From a bacterium HR16 (GTDB taxonomy: Bacteria; Armatimonadota; HRBIN16), in contig BEHS01000005.1 in NCBI GenBank assembly GCA_002898895.1, positions 1-36,538 of the forward strand: a stretch of DNA of 36,538 bases. The letters are read 5' to 3'. Of this stretch, positions 15,161-23,201 are shown piece by piece. Both the position numbers and the translations under genes were made by a program. Within the stretch, counting starts at the first letter, position 1, and each line of letters opens with the position of its first letter. The notes beneath the pieces are model-generated. The model was not told where the DNA came from and made no database searches. It saw only the letters and a program-made list of their open reading frames with translations.

Positions 15161-18100
15161 TCAGTCTCCAAACAAATCGCGCTCTACCCACCCTCTTACT
15201 TCGCGCATCAGGTGTTCGAACTCCTGCAGCATCTGCGCATGATCTTCCCTGCCCAGCATCCTTGCCAGGATGCGCTGCTCTGCCTCGTCGTCGGGTATCA
15301 CGTCGCGCGGCATCCCATAACGCAGGGTGAGCGCGTTGCGCACGGTGCTCCAGAGCGGATATGCCTCTGCCGCGTTTCGGCTGTCCGCCGGAGAGACCAT
15401 CGCAATCATGCGCAGGGCGTGCAGGGCGGAAAGAGTGCTGGTGTGACGTACACTGCGGTGCTGCTTGCCCACACGCAGTTGCCACGTCTGCACGGTGAAT
15501 TCGATATCCACCATCCCGCCGTATCCCAGTTTCACGTCGCGCCAGCGGTGCTCCGGCTTGAGCCGCTCGTTTTCCACTCTGCGCTTGATGTGGCGAATGG
15601 ATTCCAGCTCCTCCTTGCTGAGTGCGCGTGCGTACACCACCTCTTCTTCCACCATCTGCCTCCACGCCTCGCCAACCGTGGGGTTGCCCGCGATGGGACG
15701 GGCTTTAATCAACGCCTGTCGCTCCCACGTTTCGCCGCGCGTGAGGTAGTACTGTCGATAGTCGTCCACCGTACGCACGATAGCTCCAAAGCGTCCCTCC
15801 GGGCGCAGGCGGGCATCCACCTCCAGCGGCACGTCCTGCGCATGTACCAGTCGGCAGAACTGCAGCACTTCCTCGCACATTTTCGCGGTAACCGCATAAG
15901 CCTCCGCGTGGGGCACGGAGGCAGGATGCTCGAACACAAACAGGATGTCGGCGTCGGAGGCGTAGCCCAGCTCCCAACCGCCCAGCTTGCCCATGCCGAT
16001 TATCGCCACCGAGCGCAGCACCTCCTCCCATTCGGAGTGCGCCTCTATCGCACGCGCCTGAGCCATCTGCAGTGCGCACTCCAGCACCGCCTCCGTCAGG
16101 TGGGTCAGGTCTCTGGCGGTGTCCGCGCCGCGTGCCTCGCCCCATACATCGCGGGCGGTGATGCGCAGCCTCTCCCGACGGATGAAGGAGGCTATCGTCT
16201 GCGCCTGTCGTTCGGGGTAGCCTCGCGGAATGCCGGGGCGCAGCTCCTCCGACAGCCCCAGTCGCTGACGCAGCTGCTGTAACATCTGCTCGCGCGTCTT
16301 GGGTTCGCTGGCGATAATCTCCTCGCTGAAAAGGGTGTCCAATAACTCCTGATGACCGCTGAGCGCACGCATAGTAGGTGGACTCGCTCCCGCCAGTTCC
16401 ACCAGTCGACGCAATACCTCCGGGCTGTCGGCGAAGGCGGTGTACAGCTGTGCTCGATTGGGTACCGCCAGCGCAAGGGTCTCGATGCCCAGCAGAGCGT
16501 CATCGGGCGAGGGGCTGCGCGAGGCGTAGGTGATGAGCGCGGGCGCGATACGCAGAAAACTGTGGCGCATGGCGGGGCTTGCCGCCCCGCGAGTAAAGGC
16601 AGGTGGACTGTCGGCATCTTCCAGCCCCGCGTCCGTGCCCATCAGCGGGATTTGCAGCAGGCGCAGAGCCGCTTGCGGGTCGCGAAAGCCGTTCTGCTCC
16701 AGATGCTGGAGCACCAGCTCTTGCGCTCGGGGGTCGTCAATCGCGCTCAGCAGGTCACGCAAGGGGCTTTCCTGCTGTTCCATCACGCGGTCGCCCGCCT
16801 CGCCGTAAAACACTCTCAGGAATATCTCGCGTACCTGCGCTCGCACGCGGTCGTAGGTCTCCCGGAAATATGCGGCGTTTTCGAAGCCCATGCGTCGCGC
16901 CAGCAGTTCCAGCTGTCGTGGGTCGGCAGGCAACTTCTGGGTCTGCTGTTCGTACAGTATCTGCAGGCGGTGTTCCACCGTGCGCAGGAAGCAGTAGCTC
17001 TCGCGCAGGATAATGGCTTCTTCGGGGGTGAGGAACCCCTCACGTCGCAGGCGTTGCAACGCCTCCAGCGTGTTGCCTGTGCGCACCGAGGGGTGTTGAC
17101 CACCCACCAGCAGCTGTAGTAACTGCACCGCAAACTCGATATCGCGGATGCCCCCTTCGCCGATTTTGACGTTCGTATGTGTCTCGTCGGCAAGAGCCGC
17201 TTTCTGCTCCAGACGGCGTTTGTTGTGGCGGATGTCCTCCACCCATTCGGCGGGCACATAGCTCTGGTAGGTGTACTCCTCCGCCATGCGCATAAACGCC
17301 TCGCCGACACGCGGGTCGCCCGCCACAAAACGCGCTTTAATCAGCGCCTGTCGTTCCCACGTCTCCGCCCAGCTCTCGTAGTAGTGGCGGTAGCTGCTGA
17401 GTGAACGGCTGGGGGCACCGTACCTGCCTTCGGGACGCAGGCGCAGGTCCACCCGAAACACAAACCCGCGCTCGGTGTTGCGTGCCAGCACGTTCACTAT
17501 CTCCTGAGCCAGTCGCTCGGCGTACTGGGAGCCGGTCAGTTTGCCCATCACCCCTACGTCGTCATCATGCACAAAGATGAGGTCGATGTCGGACGAGTAG
17601 TTCAGCTCCCGTCCGCCGAGCTTGCCCATGCCGATTACCGCGAAGGCGGGGGTGCCGGTCATCTCATAACGTCGGGAGAGCTCCTCGTGCGCTATTTCGT
17701 ATGCCACCTGCACGCAAGCGTCCGCAAAGTCGCTAAGAGCCTGTGCGACCTCCGGCAGGTCCGGCAGAGGCGAATAATCATTCGCCCCTGCATTCGTCCC
17801 AGCCAGAATGTCCATCACGCCGATGCGCAGCACCTCGCGCTGTTTGTAACGGCGCAGGGCGTCTATCTTCATACCGTAGCTGGTGCAGGTGCGCAGCAGG
17901 TTGTGCAGGTCGCGGTAGTGCTGGGAGGCGGTTTTGGGGCGTCGGCGCAGGCTGGGGTCGGAGAAGAACTCGAAGTATTCCGGGTTCTGTATCAGGATTT
18001 CGGAGAAGAACTGGCTGGTGGCGCACACGGTGAAGAAAATCTCCAGCACCAATGGGTTCTCGGCAAGGAAGCGATAGTAGGGCAGACGGTTCGCCAAGTT

Positions 18101-18319
18101 CGCCTGCCAGCGCTCGAAGTTATTCAGCGCCATATCGGGGTCTGGCGAGAGCTTTATCGCCCGTAGCAGGTGGGGTAACATCTGGTCAAAAGCTTCGGCG
18201 TGCGGACCCCAACCGCGCAGGATTTCAAAAATGGTGCGTGCCCGCTGCAGGTCGCGGATGCCCAGCTCCTGCAGCTGCGCGTCGGTTAACGTATCGAGAG
18301 GATTGACCGGTTGCTCCAT
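15161..18319 (-). CDS. glnE: Bifunctional glutamine synthetase adenylyltransferase/deadenylase
   Basis: A 1052-residue protein that adds and removes AMP on glutamine synthetase under P-II control. Both nucleotidyltransferase halves are intact: GMGKLGGRELNYSSDIDLIF in the N half and GMGKLGGWELGYASDADILF in the C half, each with the downstream RPEGRYG/RPEGRFG segment and ERQALIKAR. Length fits the family. One oddity is the segment GTNAGANDYSPLP after RIGVMDILA, which is encoded by a family C palindromic repeat (see 17766-17795). The start ATG follows AGAGGA, 9 bp after the der stop. Neither glutamine synthetase nor classic glnB is nearby. Confidence 0.95.
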   Translation of the reverse strand: MEQPVNPLDTLTDAQLQELGIRDLQRARTIFEILRGWGPHAEAFDQMLPHLLRAIKLSPDPDMALNNFERWQANLANRLPYYRFLAENPLVLEIFFTVCATSQFFSEILIQNPEYFEFFSDPSLRRRPKTASQHYRDLHNLLRTCTSYGMKIDALRRYKQREVLRIGVMDILAGTNAGANDYSPLPDLPEVAQALSDFADACVQVAYEIAHEELSRRYEMTGTPAFAVIGMGKLGGRELNYSSDIDLIFVHDDDVGVMGKLTGSQYAERLAQEIVNVLARNTERGFVFRVDLRLRPEGRYGAPSRSLSSYRHYYESWAETWERQALIKARFVAGDPRVGEAFMRMAEEYTYQSYVPAEWVEDIRHNKRRLEQKAALADETHTNVKIGEGGIRDIEFAVQLLQLLVGGQHPSVRTGNTLEALQRLRREGFLTPEEAIILRESYCFLRTVEHRLQILYEQQTQKLPADPRQLELLARRMGFENAAYFRETYDRVRAQVREIFLRVFYGEAGDRVMEQQESPLRDLLSAIDDPRAQELVLQHLEQNGFRDPQAALRLLQIPLMGTDAGLEDADSPPAFTRGAASPAMRHSFLRIAPALITYASRSPSPDDALLGIETLALAVPNRAQLYTAFADSPEVLRRLVELAGASPPTMRALSGHQELLDTLFSEEIIASEPKTREQMLQQLRQRLGLSEELRPGIPRGYPERQAQTIASFIRRERLRITARDVWGEARGADTARDLTHLTEAVLECALQMAQARAIEAHSEWEEVLRSVAIIGMGKLGGWELGYASDADILFVFEHPASVPHAEAYAVTAKMCEEVLQFCRLVHAQDVPLEVDARLRPEGRFGAIVRTVDDYRQYYLTRGETWERQALIKARPIAGNPTVGEAWRQMVEEEVVYARALSKEELESIRHIKRRVENERLKPEHRWRDVKLGYGGMVDIEFTVQTWQLRVGKQHRSVRHTSTLSALHALRMIAMVSPADSRNAAEAYPLWSTVRNALTLRYGMPRDVIPDDEAEQRILARMLGREDHAQMLQEFEHLMREVRGWVERDLFGD
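17766..17795. repeat. Family C palindromic repeat inside the glnE coding sequence
   Basis: The glnE sense strand carries GCAGGGGCGAATGATTATTC followed by GCCTCTGC: arms GGCGAAT/ATTCGCC around a 4-base loop, extending with one mismatch. It nearly matches 12594-12620. It is read in frame, coding for about AGANDYSPLP, at a place where other GlnE proteins run straight from a short Leu/Ala stretch into the DLxEV helix. Confidence 0.7.
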
Positions 18320-18328
18320 CGGTTCCTC

Positions 18329-19705
18329 TTACTCGTTCCGGTGCTTTCCCGCCGCCTCCCTGACCTCGATGCGGATGGGCGTGCCCTCCAGCGGGAACTG
18401 TCGCCGGATGGCGTTCTCCAGATAGCGCAGATACGAGAAATGCACGATGTCCGGGTCATTGACGAACAGCACCACCGTCGGCGGTTTGGTGGAGGGCATT
18501 GTGGCGTAGTATACCTTCAACATTTTCCCTTTACGGCTGTAGGGACGGGCGTCTACCGCATCGTGGATAAGACGGTTCAATACGCCCGTAGGAATACGAT
18601 GAGCGTGCGCCTCCGCCGCTTCGAGAGCGGTATCCACCACTGCCGGAACGCCCATGCCCGTCAGCGCACTGGCAAACACCAGCGGCGCGAAGTGCAGGAA
18701 CGGACACTCTTTGCGGAAGATGCGCGTGAAGTCCATCATCAGCGTTTTGCTTGCAGGGTTCTTCATCATATCCCACTTGTTCACCACCACCACGCAGGCG
18801 CGTCCCTCTTCCACCGCGTAGCCGCCCACGCGCTTATCGCCGTCGGTAACGCCTTGTGGACCGTCCAGCACCAGCAAAGCCACGTCACAGCGCCGAATTG
18901 CCTTCTGTGCCCTCAGCACGCTGTAGTACTCTATCGAGCCCTGCACCTTACCCGGGCGACGGATGCCTGCGGTGTCAATCAGCACCATCTTCTGCCCGTC
19001 GCGTTCGAAGGGGGTATCTATGGCGTCACGGGTGGTGCCGGGTATTTCACTGACTATCACGCGCGGCGCACCGAGAATGGCGTTCACCAGCGAGGATTTG
19101 CCTACGTTCGGTCGCCCCACAATGGCGAGTTTGATGGCGGTGTCTTCCTCTTCAGTGGGCGTAGCCGGTGGGAGCAGCTCCGTCACCCGGTCCAGCACGT
19201 CGGCGACGCCGTGTCCGTGAATAGCCGAGATGGTAAAGACCTCCTCCCAACCCAGCGCGTAGAACTCGGTGGCGTCTGCCTCGCGGCGGGTGTTGTCCAC
19301 CTTGTTCGCCACCAGCAGAACGGGCTTGGTGGTGGTGCGCAACACTTCCGCCAGCTCCTCGTCGGCAGGGGTGATGCCCTCTACCGCATCCACCAGAAAC
19401 AGGATAACATCCGCCTCCTCCATCGCAGCCAGCGCCTGGATGCGCACCTGCGTGATGAGGGGGTCTTCATCTTCCAGCAGCACGCCTCCTGTGTCCACCA
19501 CCTGAAAGGCGCGTCCTCGCCACTCGGCTTCCCCATACAGGCGGTCACGGGTGATGCCGGGTGTGTCTTCCACGATTGCCACGCGCCTGCCCACCAGCCG
19601 GTTGAACAGGGTGGACTTACCCACGTTCGGTCGCCCCACAATTGCCACTGTGGGCAACCGCAGCTGCTGGGATTCACCGATGGTCTGTACGGAGGTCTTT
19701 TCCAT
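18329..19705 (-). CDS. der: Ribosome-assembly GTPase Der (EngA)
   Basis: About 458 residues with two tandem GTPase domains and a C-terminal KH-like domain, needed for 50S subunit assembly. Domain 1: AIVGRPNVGKSTLFNRLVG, DTPGITRD, NKVD. Domain 2: AIVGRPNVGKSSLVN, PGTTRDAID, DTAGIRRPGK, NKWD. The end has FVNDPDIVHFSYLRYLENAIR. The ATG at 19705 puts the first P-loop near residue 20, as usual. Longer in-frame starts (19732, 19777, 19837) exist, and none has a clear ribosome site, so the start is uncertain. It heads the der-glnE-plsY-AMMECR1 run. Confidence 0.93.
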   Translation of the reverse strand: MEKTSVQTIGESQQLRLPTVAIVGRPNVGKSTLFNRLVGRRVAIVEDTPGITRDRLYGEAEWRGRAFQVVDTGGVLLEDEDPLITQVRIQALAAMEEADVILFLVDAVEGITPADEELAEVLRTTTKPVLLVANKVDNTRREADATEFYALGWEEVFTISAIHGHGVADVLDRVTELLPPATPTEEEDTAIKLAIVGRPNVGKSSLVNAILGAPRVIVSEIPGTTRDAIDTPFERDGQKMVLIDTAGIRRPGKVQGSIEYYSVLRAQKAIRRCDVALLVLDGPQGVTDGDKRVGGYAVEEGRACVVVVNKWDMMKNPASKTLMMDFTRIFRKECPFLHFAPLVFASALTGMGVPAVVDTALEAAEAHAHRIPTGVLNRLIHDAVDARPYSRKGKMLKVYYATMPSTKPPTVVLFVNDPDIVHFSYLRYLENAIRRQFPLEGTPIRIEVREAAGKHRNE

Positions 19706-19870
19706 AGTGGACACCGCTAAAGAGGATACCATAAAAGGGCGGGTTTTGCCACAGGGGATGTAAACAGAAACCTTCATCACCTGAACCTTTCCCTGTACGG
19801 CAGGTATGTGCATGGTTAGACGCGAAAAAATACCCAACCTGATTTCTCAAAAGGGGGTGTTTTGCAAGAC

Positions 19871-20521
19871 ATGTCCAGAAGCATCTGGTTGTTGTTACTG
19901 CTCGTGCCCCTGCTGGTTGGCTGTGGTGCAGGGCTGAAGGAGGAAGGGCGTTTGCCCATCTCCAATCCGCTGGGGCGGTCGGAGGGCGAGACGATGGAAC
20001 TGCTTGTCGGCACTGTCCCCAGTTCACGCAACGGCGGCGCGGTGACCAAACAGGCGTTCGCCAGGTACACCGGCTCCTTCTCCGACACCAGCACCAACGT
20101 GACCATCAGCAACGTGCACCGGTTCATCATCTGCCAGCGAATCCAGTCGGCGCAGGTAGAGGTTCCTGAAGGCGCATCCCTGCCCGATACCATCACCCTG
20201 AACAACTTCCATCTCAGCGCCACTTTCTCCGATAATCAAGCACGGGTGACCTTCGATGTGTCCGTCGCCGGTACCGCTACCCTGACGCACACTACGGGCA
20301 ACAACTATGCGGTCACCGTGCAGGGAGAAGGGGTAGACCCCTGTCTGAGCGCGACGGTGCAGACGGGCGACCTGAACACGCTGGCGCAAATCGTGACGCA
20401 GGGAGGCAGTAACATGGTGGATGTTACCCTGACGGCGAGTGTGACCAGCGACCCGGGCCTGCCGGATGGCACCCGAATTCGCCTCACGACCGGTTTAGGT
20501 ACCGGCACTCTGGAGCTTTAG
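19871..20521 (+). CDS. Predicted lipoprotein of unknown function
   Basis: A 216-residue secreted lipoprotein. The signal peptide MSRSIWLLLLLVPLLVGCG ends in the lipobox LVGC, so the mature protein would be lipid-anchored at C18. The mature part is Thr/Ser/Val-rich and looks beta-structured, with repeats of alternating hydrophobics (ARVTFDVSVAGTATLTHT, NMVDVTLTASVTSDPG). No enzymatic motif is recognised. The ATG at 19871 fits the signal peptide; a TTG at 19862 lies closer to the GGGGG ribosome site and is a possible start. It is 11 bp upstream of an outer-membrane barrel gene with its own AGGAGG, so the two are probably co-expressed and may work together at the outer membrane. Confidence 0.75.
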   Translation: MSRSIWLLLLLVPLLVGCGAGLKEEGRLPISNPLGRSEGETMELLVGTVPSSRNGGAVTKQAFARYTGSFSDTSTNVTISNVHRFIICQRIQSAQVEVPEGASLPDTITLNNFHLSATFSDNQARVTFDVSVAGTATLTHTTGNNYAVTVQGEGVDPCLSATVQTGDLNTLAQIVTQGGSNMVDVTLTASVTSDPGLPDGTRIRLTTGLGTGTLEL

Positions 20522-20532
20522 GAGGATGTGCC

Positions 20533-21651
20533 ATGAGCAAACGAACGTTACTGGCTTTTGTGTTATGGGCGGCGATAGCTGCCTGCGCGTGTGCCGATGA
20601 AATCTCCCTCTTCGGATCGCCGAGCAGGGGGATGGCTGGAGCGGGTATCGCGCTGATGCGCAACCCCGCAGAGCAGATGTACCTGAACCCCGCAGCGGTT
20701 GCGTACGTACGCGGAGTGAGGTTCGGGTTGGGTAACCTGAACATGGATACGGAGGGCGCCACCTTGCGCCAGATTAGCGACACCGTGACCATCGGGCAGA
20801 AGGGGGTGGTAGACCTCGCCGACGCCGCGCGCATCGTACGCACCTTTGGCGAGAAAGAGAAGGTGCAGGCGGTTCTCAACGCTGACTTCGGGCTGGTGTT
20901 CAACGGGGTCGCGGTGACCGCCGGGGCGGTGGGCGACTTCCGCCTCTATCCCAACGCGCAGCTGCAGCGCTGGGCTCGCGGGGAAAGCAACGACCTGACC
21001 GGCGCACAGGGCGATATCTACGGTATAGTCGCTTTCAGCCTGCCCGACATCACTGTAGGGGCGCGGCTGTCGGCAGGGGGCGAACAGAGCGAAATCGCCG
21101 TCGGCGCGAGAGTGCGCGTCCTGCGCGTGTTCTACACCCACTACTTCGCCGACCAGAACGACCTCTCCTCGGGAAACGCGGGTAGCCGGGCAGTGGAGCT
21201 GGGCACGGCGGACTATCTGGACAAGCGCGGTACAGCAGTAGATGCGGGCATCATCTGGAAGCCGAACAGGGATGTGCCCCTTTCTTACGCGCTGGTGGTG
21301 GAGAACCTGATCGAGCCGAACATCGAGTTCCCCTTCACCGCACCCAACACCTTACAGACGCCGGGTGCGCTCCAGAGCACGGTGAAACCGCTCAAGCGCG
21401 CGATCCATGCGGGCGTGGCGATGGAGGGCGCGCTGGGCATTACTTACGTCACCGACTGGGTGGACATCACCAACAACACCGGCAAGCGGGAACTGCGTTT
21501 CGGCGCAGAGAAGAGACTGCCGGGTGGACTGGCGATACGCGCCGGTTACGGCACGAAAAACGGCTGGGCGATAGGCGGCGAAATCTTCGGTATCAACATC
21601 GCCATCGCGCAGAAGTTTCCTCTACAGGTATCGCGTTCGCTTACCTTTTGA
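20533..21651 (+). CDS. Outer-membrane beta-barrel protein (PorV/TraF/UPF0164-like)
   Basis: A 372-residue protein with a signal peptide (MSKRTLLAFVLWAAIAACACA). The opening ISLFGSPSRGMAGAGIALMR and NPAEQMYLNPAAVAYV is typical of PorV/FadL-like and TraF-like barrels (GxxxxxMGGAG, NPA). Alternating-residue strands run to the end, and the protein terminates with F (SRSLTF), as many barrel proteins do. AGGAGG precedes the ATG by 7 bases. The upstream lipoprotein is the probable partner. The substrate is unknown. Its stop codon ends exactly where a family A repeat begins. Confidence 0.8.
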   Translation: MSKRTLLAFVLWAAIAACACADEISLFGSPSRGMAGAGIALMRNPAEQMYLNPAAVAYVRGVRFGLGNLNMDTEGATLRQISDTVTIGQKGVVDLADAARIVRTFGEKEKVQAVLNADFGLVFNGVAVTAGAVGDFRLYPNAQLQRWARGESNDLTGAQGDIYGIVAFSLPDITVGARLSAGGEQSEIAVGARVRVLRVFYTHYFADQNDLSSGNAGSRAVELGTADYLDKRGTAVDAGIIWKPNRDVPLSYALVVENLIEPNIEFPFTAPNTLQTPGALQSTVKPLKRAIHAGVAMEGALGITYVTDWVDITNNTGKRELRFGAEKRLPGGLAIRAGYGTKNGWAIGGEIFGINIAIAQKFPLQVSRSLTF

Positions 21652-21741
21652 CCTCTCCCCCGGCCCCTCTCCTGCGAGGAGAGGGGAGCCTCGCATCGGA
21701 TGCCCCCTTCCCTTGCAGGGAAGGGGGACAGGGGGTTAGGT
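21651..21741. repeat. Double-hairpin intergenic repeat (family A), copy 2
   Basis: Same two-hairpin structure as 553-642, starting in the last base of the outer-membrane protein stop codon. The flank to 21790 (GAATACACCT, then AGCTTCGGGAAAGGAG) is shared in inverted form with 27660-27722, so the element is longer than the hairpins alone. Confidence 0.85.
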
Positions 21742-21835
21742 GAATACACCTCTCTCAAAAGCTTCGGGAAAGGAGAAGAAGTACGGCTCCGACACACGTG
21801 ATTATTTGGATGTGAGTGGAGCAGTCTCGTCTGTG

Positions 21836-21998
21836 TGTCATTCTGAGCGGAGCGAAGAATCTCGTTCTATCGCCACTTTGAGATGCTTCGCTGACGCTCA
21901 GCATGACAGGATAGGTTGCTTTGCCTGTCATTCTGAGCGGAGCGAAGAATCTCGTTCTATCGCCACTTTGAGATGCTTCGCTGACGCTCAGCATGACA
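21836..21998. repeat. Two tandem copies of a 73-bp imperfect inverted repeat (family D)
   Basis: Copies at 21836-21908 and 21926-21998 appear identical, separated by 17 bp. Each begins TGTCATTCTGAGCG and ends CGCTCAGCATGACA, so the halves fold on each other. Related copies are at 27505-27577 (inverted) and, as two half-units, 27880-27952. No open frame here is credible. Confidence 0.9.
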
Positions 21999-22058
21999 AA
22001 AGGGTTACACAGCCGGCGCAGGCTGGCTTCGTCTGAAAAGGAGCGGCTTCAGCGAATG

Positions 22059-22161
22059 CGGCTCGGCAGGAGCCTCGCCCTCCCCGCAATAGGATTGGAG
22101 AGCCGCGCTCCGTCGCGACCATAAACCGAACGGCTCGGCAGGAGCCTCGCCCTCCCCGGGA
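22059..22161. repeat. Family B repeat (CGGCTCGGCAGGAGCCTCGC type), two copies
   Basis: CGGCTCGGCAGGAGCCTCGC followed by CCTCCCC occurs at about 22059 and again at about 22131; the first carries a tail ending CGCGCTCCGTCGCGACC. Another full copy is at 29888-29955 and a degenerate one at 35431-35462. A fragment matching the terminal repeat of the element at 27627-27850 lies at 22203-22228. The rest of 21999-22280 shows nothing coding. Confidence 0.8.
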
Positions 22162-22280
22162 AGGAACCTTGCCAGACCGGTAGCACAACATAACTTTGTT
22201 TATTTTTCAAAGTCCATCAATCGTGGGGTTCAGCATGTGAAGATGTGCAACCGCCCTTTCACAGTTCATACCCTTCGCCC

Positions 22281-23123
22281 CTACCGCACGACCACCTCCG
22301 CCTGTTGAGAACGTATGTATCGCGACACCGAATCGGTGCCCGGTCCGGCGTCCGCTTCGGGGTCAATACCGCGTAACATCATGCCCTGCCCGCGTGAGAG
22401 ATGGGTCAATACCGTCGGGTGGTCGGTGGGATCACGCATCTGAATAAGCAGTGTGGTGCGTGCTTCGTGGCTGGTATTTACCCCCGAGCCGTGAATGGTG
22501 AGGTAGCTGAACACCACCACATCACCTGCCTCAGCAGGCACGGGCACTGCCGATTCCAGCGGATACTGCTCTATCGGCAAGTGCCAGCCGCCTTCGGGGT
22601 TGTGCGTCAAAGGGCCCAGTTTGTGACTGCCGGGCACGACGCGCACACAGCCCTTCTCGATGGGAGCGTCGTCGAAATGCACGATTGCCGCCAGCATGGT
22701 GTGCTTCTCATGGGGGAAGTAGGGATGGTCCTGGTGCATCGGGAACGGCGCGCCCCTTTCCGGCGGCTTAATGAAGAGCTTTGTGTGGTGCAGCTGGATG
22801 TTCTCGCCGATGAGGTCGGCGATGCGGTCGGTCAAGCGGGGGTCCAGCATCAATCGGGCAAAGGCGGCGCTATGGTACTGGGCGTTGTGACAGTGCAGGA
22901 GCTGCGCAGGCAAATCGGTGATCTTCTTTGAACTGCCCCACGCGGCGTTGATGCCGTTCTCGGAGTAGTTCTGCACCAGACGGGAGATCAGCGCGTGAGC
23001 CTCTTCCCGCAGATACTGCGCCTCCTCGCGGGTGAACACGGATTTCAGCAACAGGTAGCCGTTTTCATGGTAAAACTGCACCTGCTCGGGCGTGAGCGCG
23101 TACTGCTTTTGACCGCAAATCAT
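22281..23123 (-). CDS. Phytanoyl-CoA dioxygenase (PhyH) family protein
   Basis: A 280-residue non-heme Fe(II)/2-oxoglutarate-dependent oxygenase-like protein. The facial triad is visible as H-x-D in MHQDHPYFPHEKHTM and the distal His in LTIHGSGVN; an Arg a few residues on could bind 2-oxoglutarate. The opening LTPEQVQFYHENGYLLLKSVF is typical of the family. The start at 23123 follows AGGAGGGG by about 10 bases; a longer frame to 23174 runs into the promoter. PhyH homologues hydroxylate varied small molecules, so the substrate cannot be stated. It is a single-gene unit downstream of the dapL block. Confidence 0.88.
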   Translation of the reverse strand: MICGQKQYALTPEQVQFYHENGYLLLKSVFTREEAQYLREEAHALISRLVQNYSENGINAAWGSSKKITDLPAQLLHCHNAQYHSAAFARLMLDPRLTDRIADLIGENIQLHHTKLFIKPPERGAPFPMHQDHPYFPHEKHTMLAAIVHFDDAPIEKGCVRVVPGSHKLGPLTHNPEGGWHLPIEQYPLESAVPVPAEAGDVVVFSYLTIHGSGVNTSHEARTTLLIQMRDPTDHPTVLTHLSRGQGMMLRGIDPEADAGPGTDSVSRYIRSQQAEVVVR

Positions 23124-23164
23124 CGGTGTACAACCCCTCCTGATAGACTGTTTTTGTACGCTAG

Positions 23165-23194
23165 ATTGTGCCACACCGGATGATGTGCGGTCAA
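23165..23194 (-). promoter_or_regulatory. Candidate promoter of the PhyH-type gene
   Basis: Minus strand: -35 TTGACC (23189-23194), 18 bp, -10 CACAAT (23165-23170), about 40 bp upstream of the start at 23123 and just beyond the dapL stop. Assigned by eye. Confidence 0.45.
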
Positions 23195-23201
23195 GAGGTA
23201 G

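Noticed and set aside
15149-16282. Long plus-strand open frame opposite glnE
   Set aside because: It is antisense to clear GlnE coding sequence, has no recognisable motif, and arises from high GC third positions.
18311-19720. Long plus-strand open frame opposite der
   Set aside because: Der motifs on the minus strand are unmistakable; the opposite frame is low-complexity and rich in His/Arg/Gln.
21740-22036. Open frame with twice-repeated HSERSEESRSIATLR
   Set aside because: It is a translation of the tandem 73-bp repeats. Such peptides are a known false-gene product of this repeat type.
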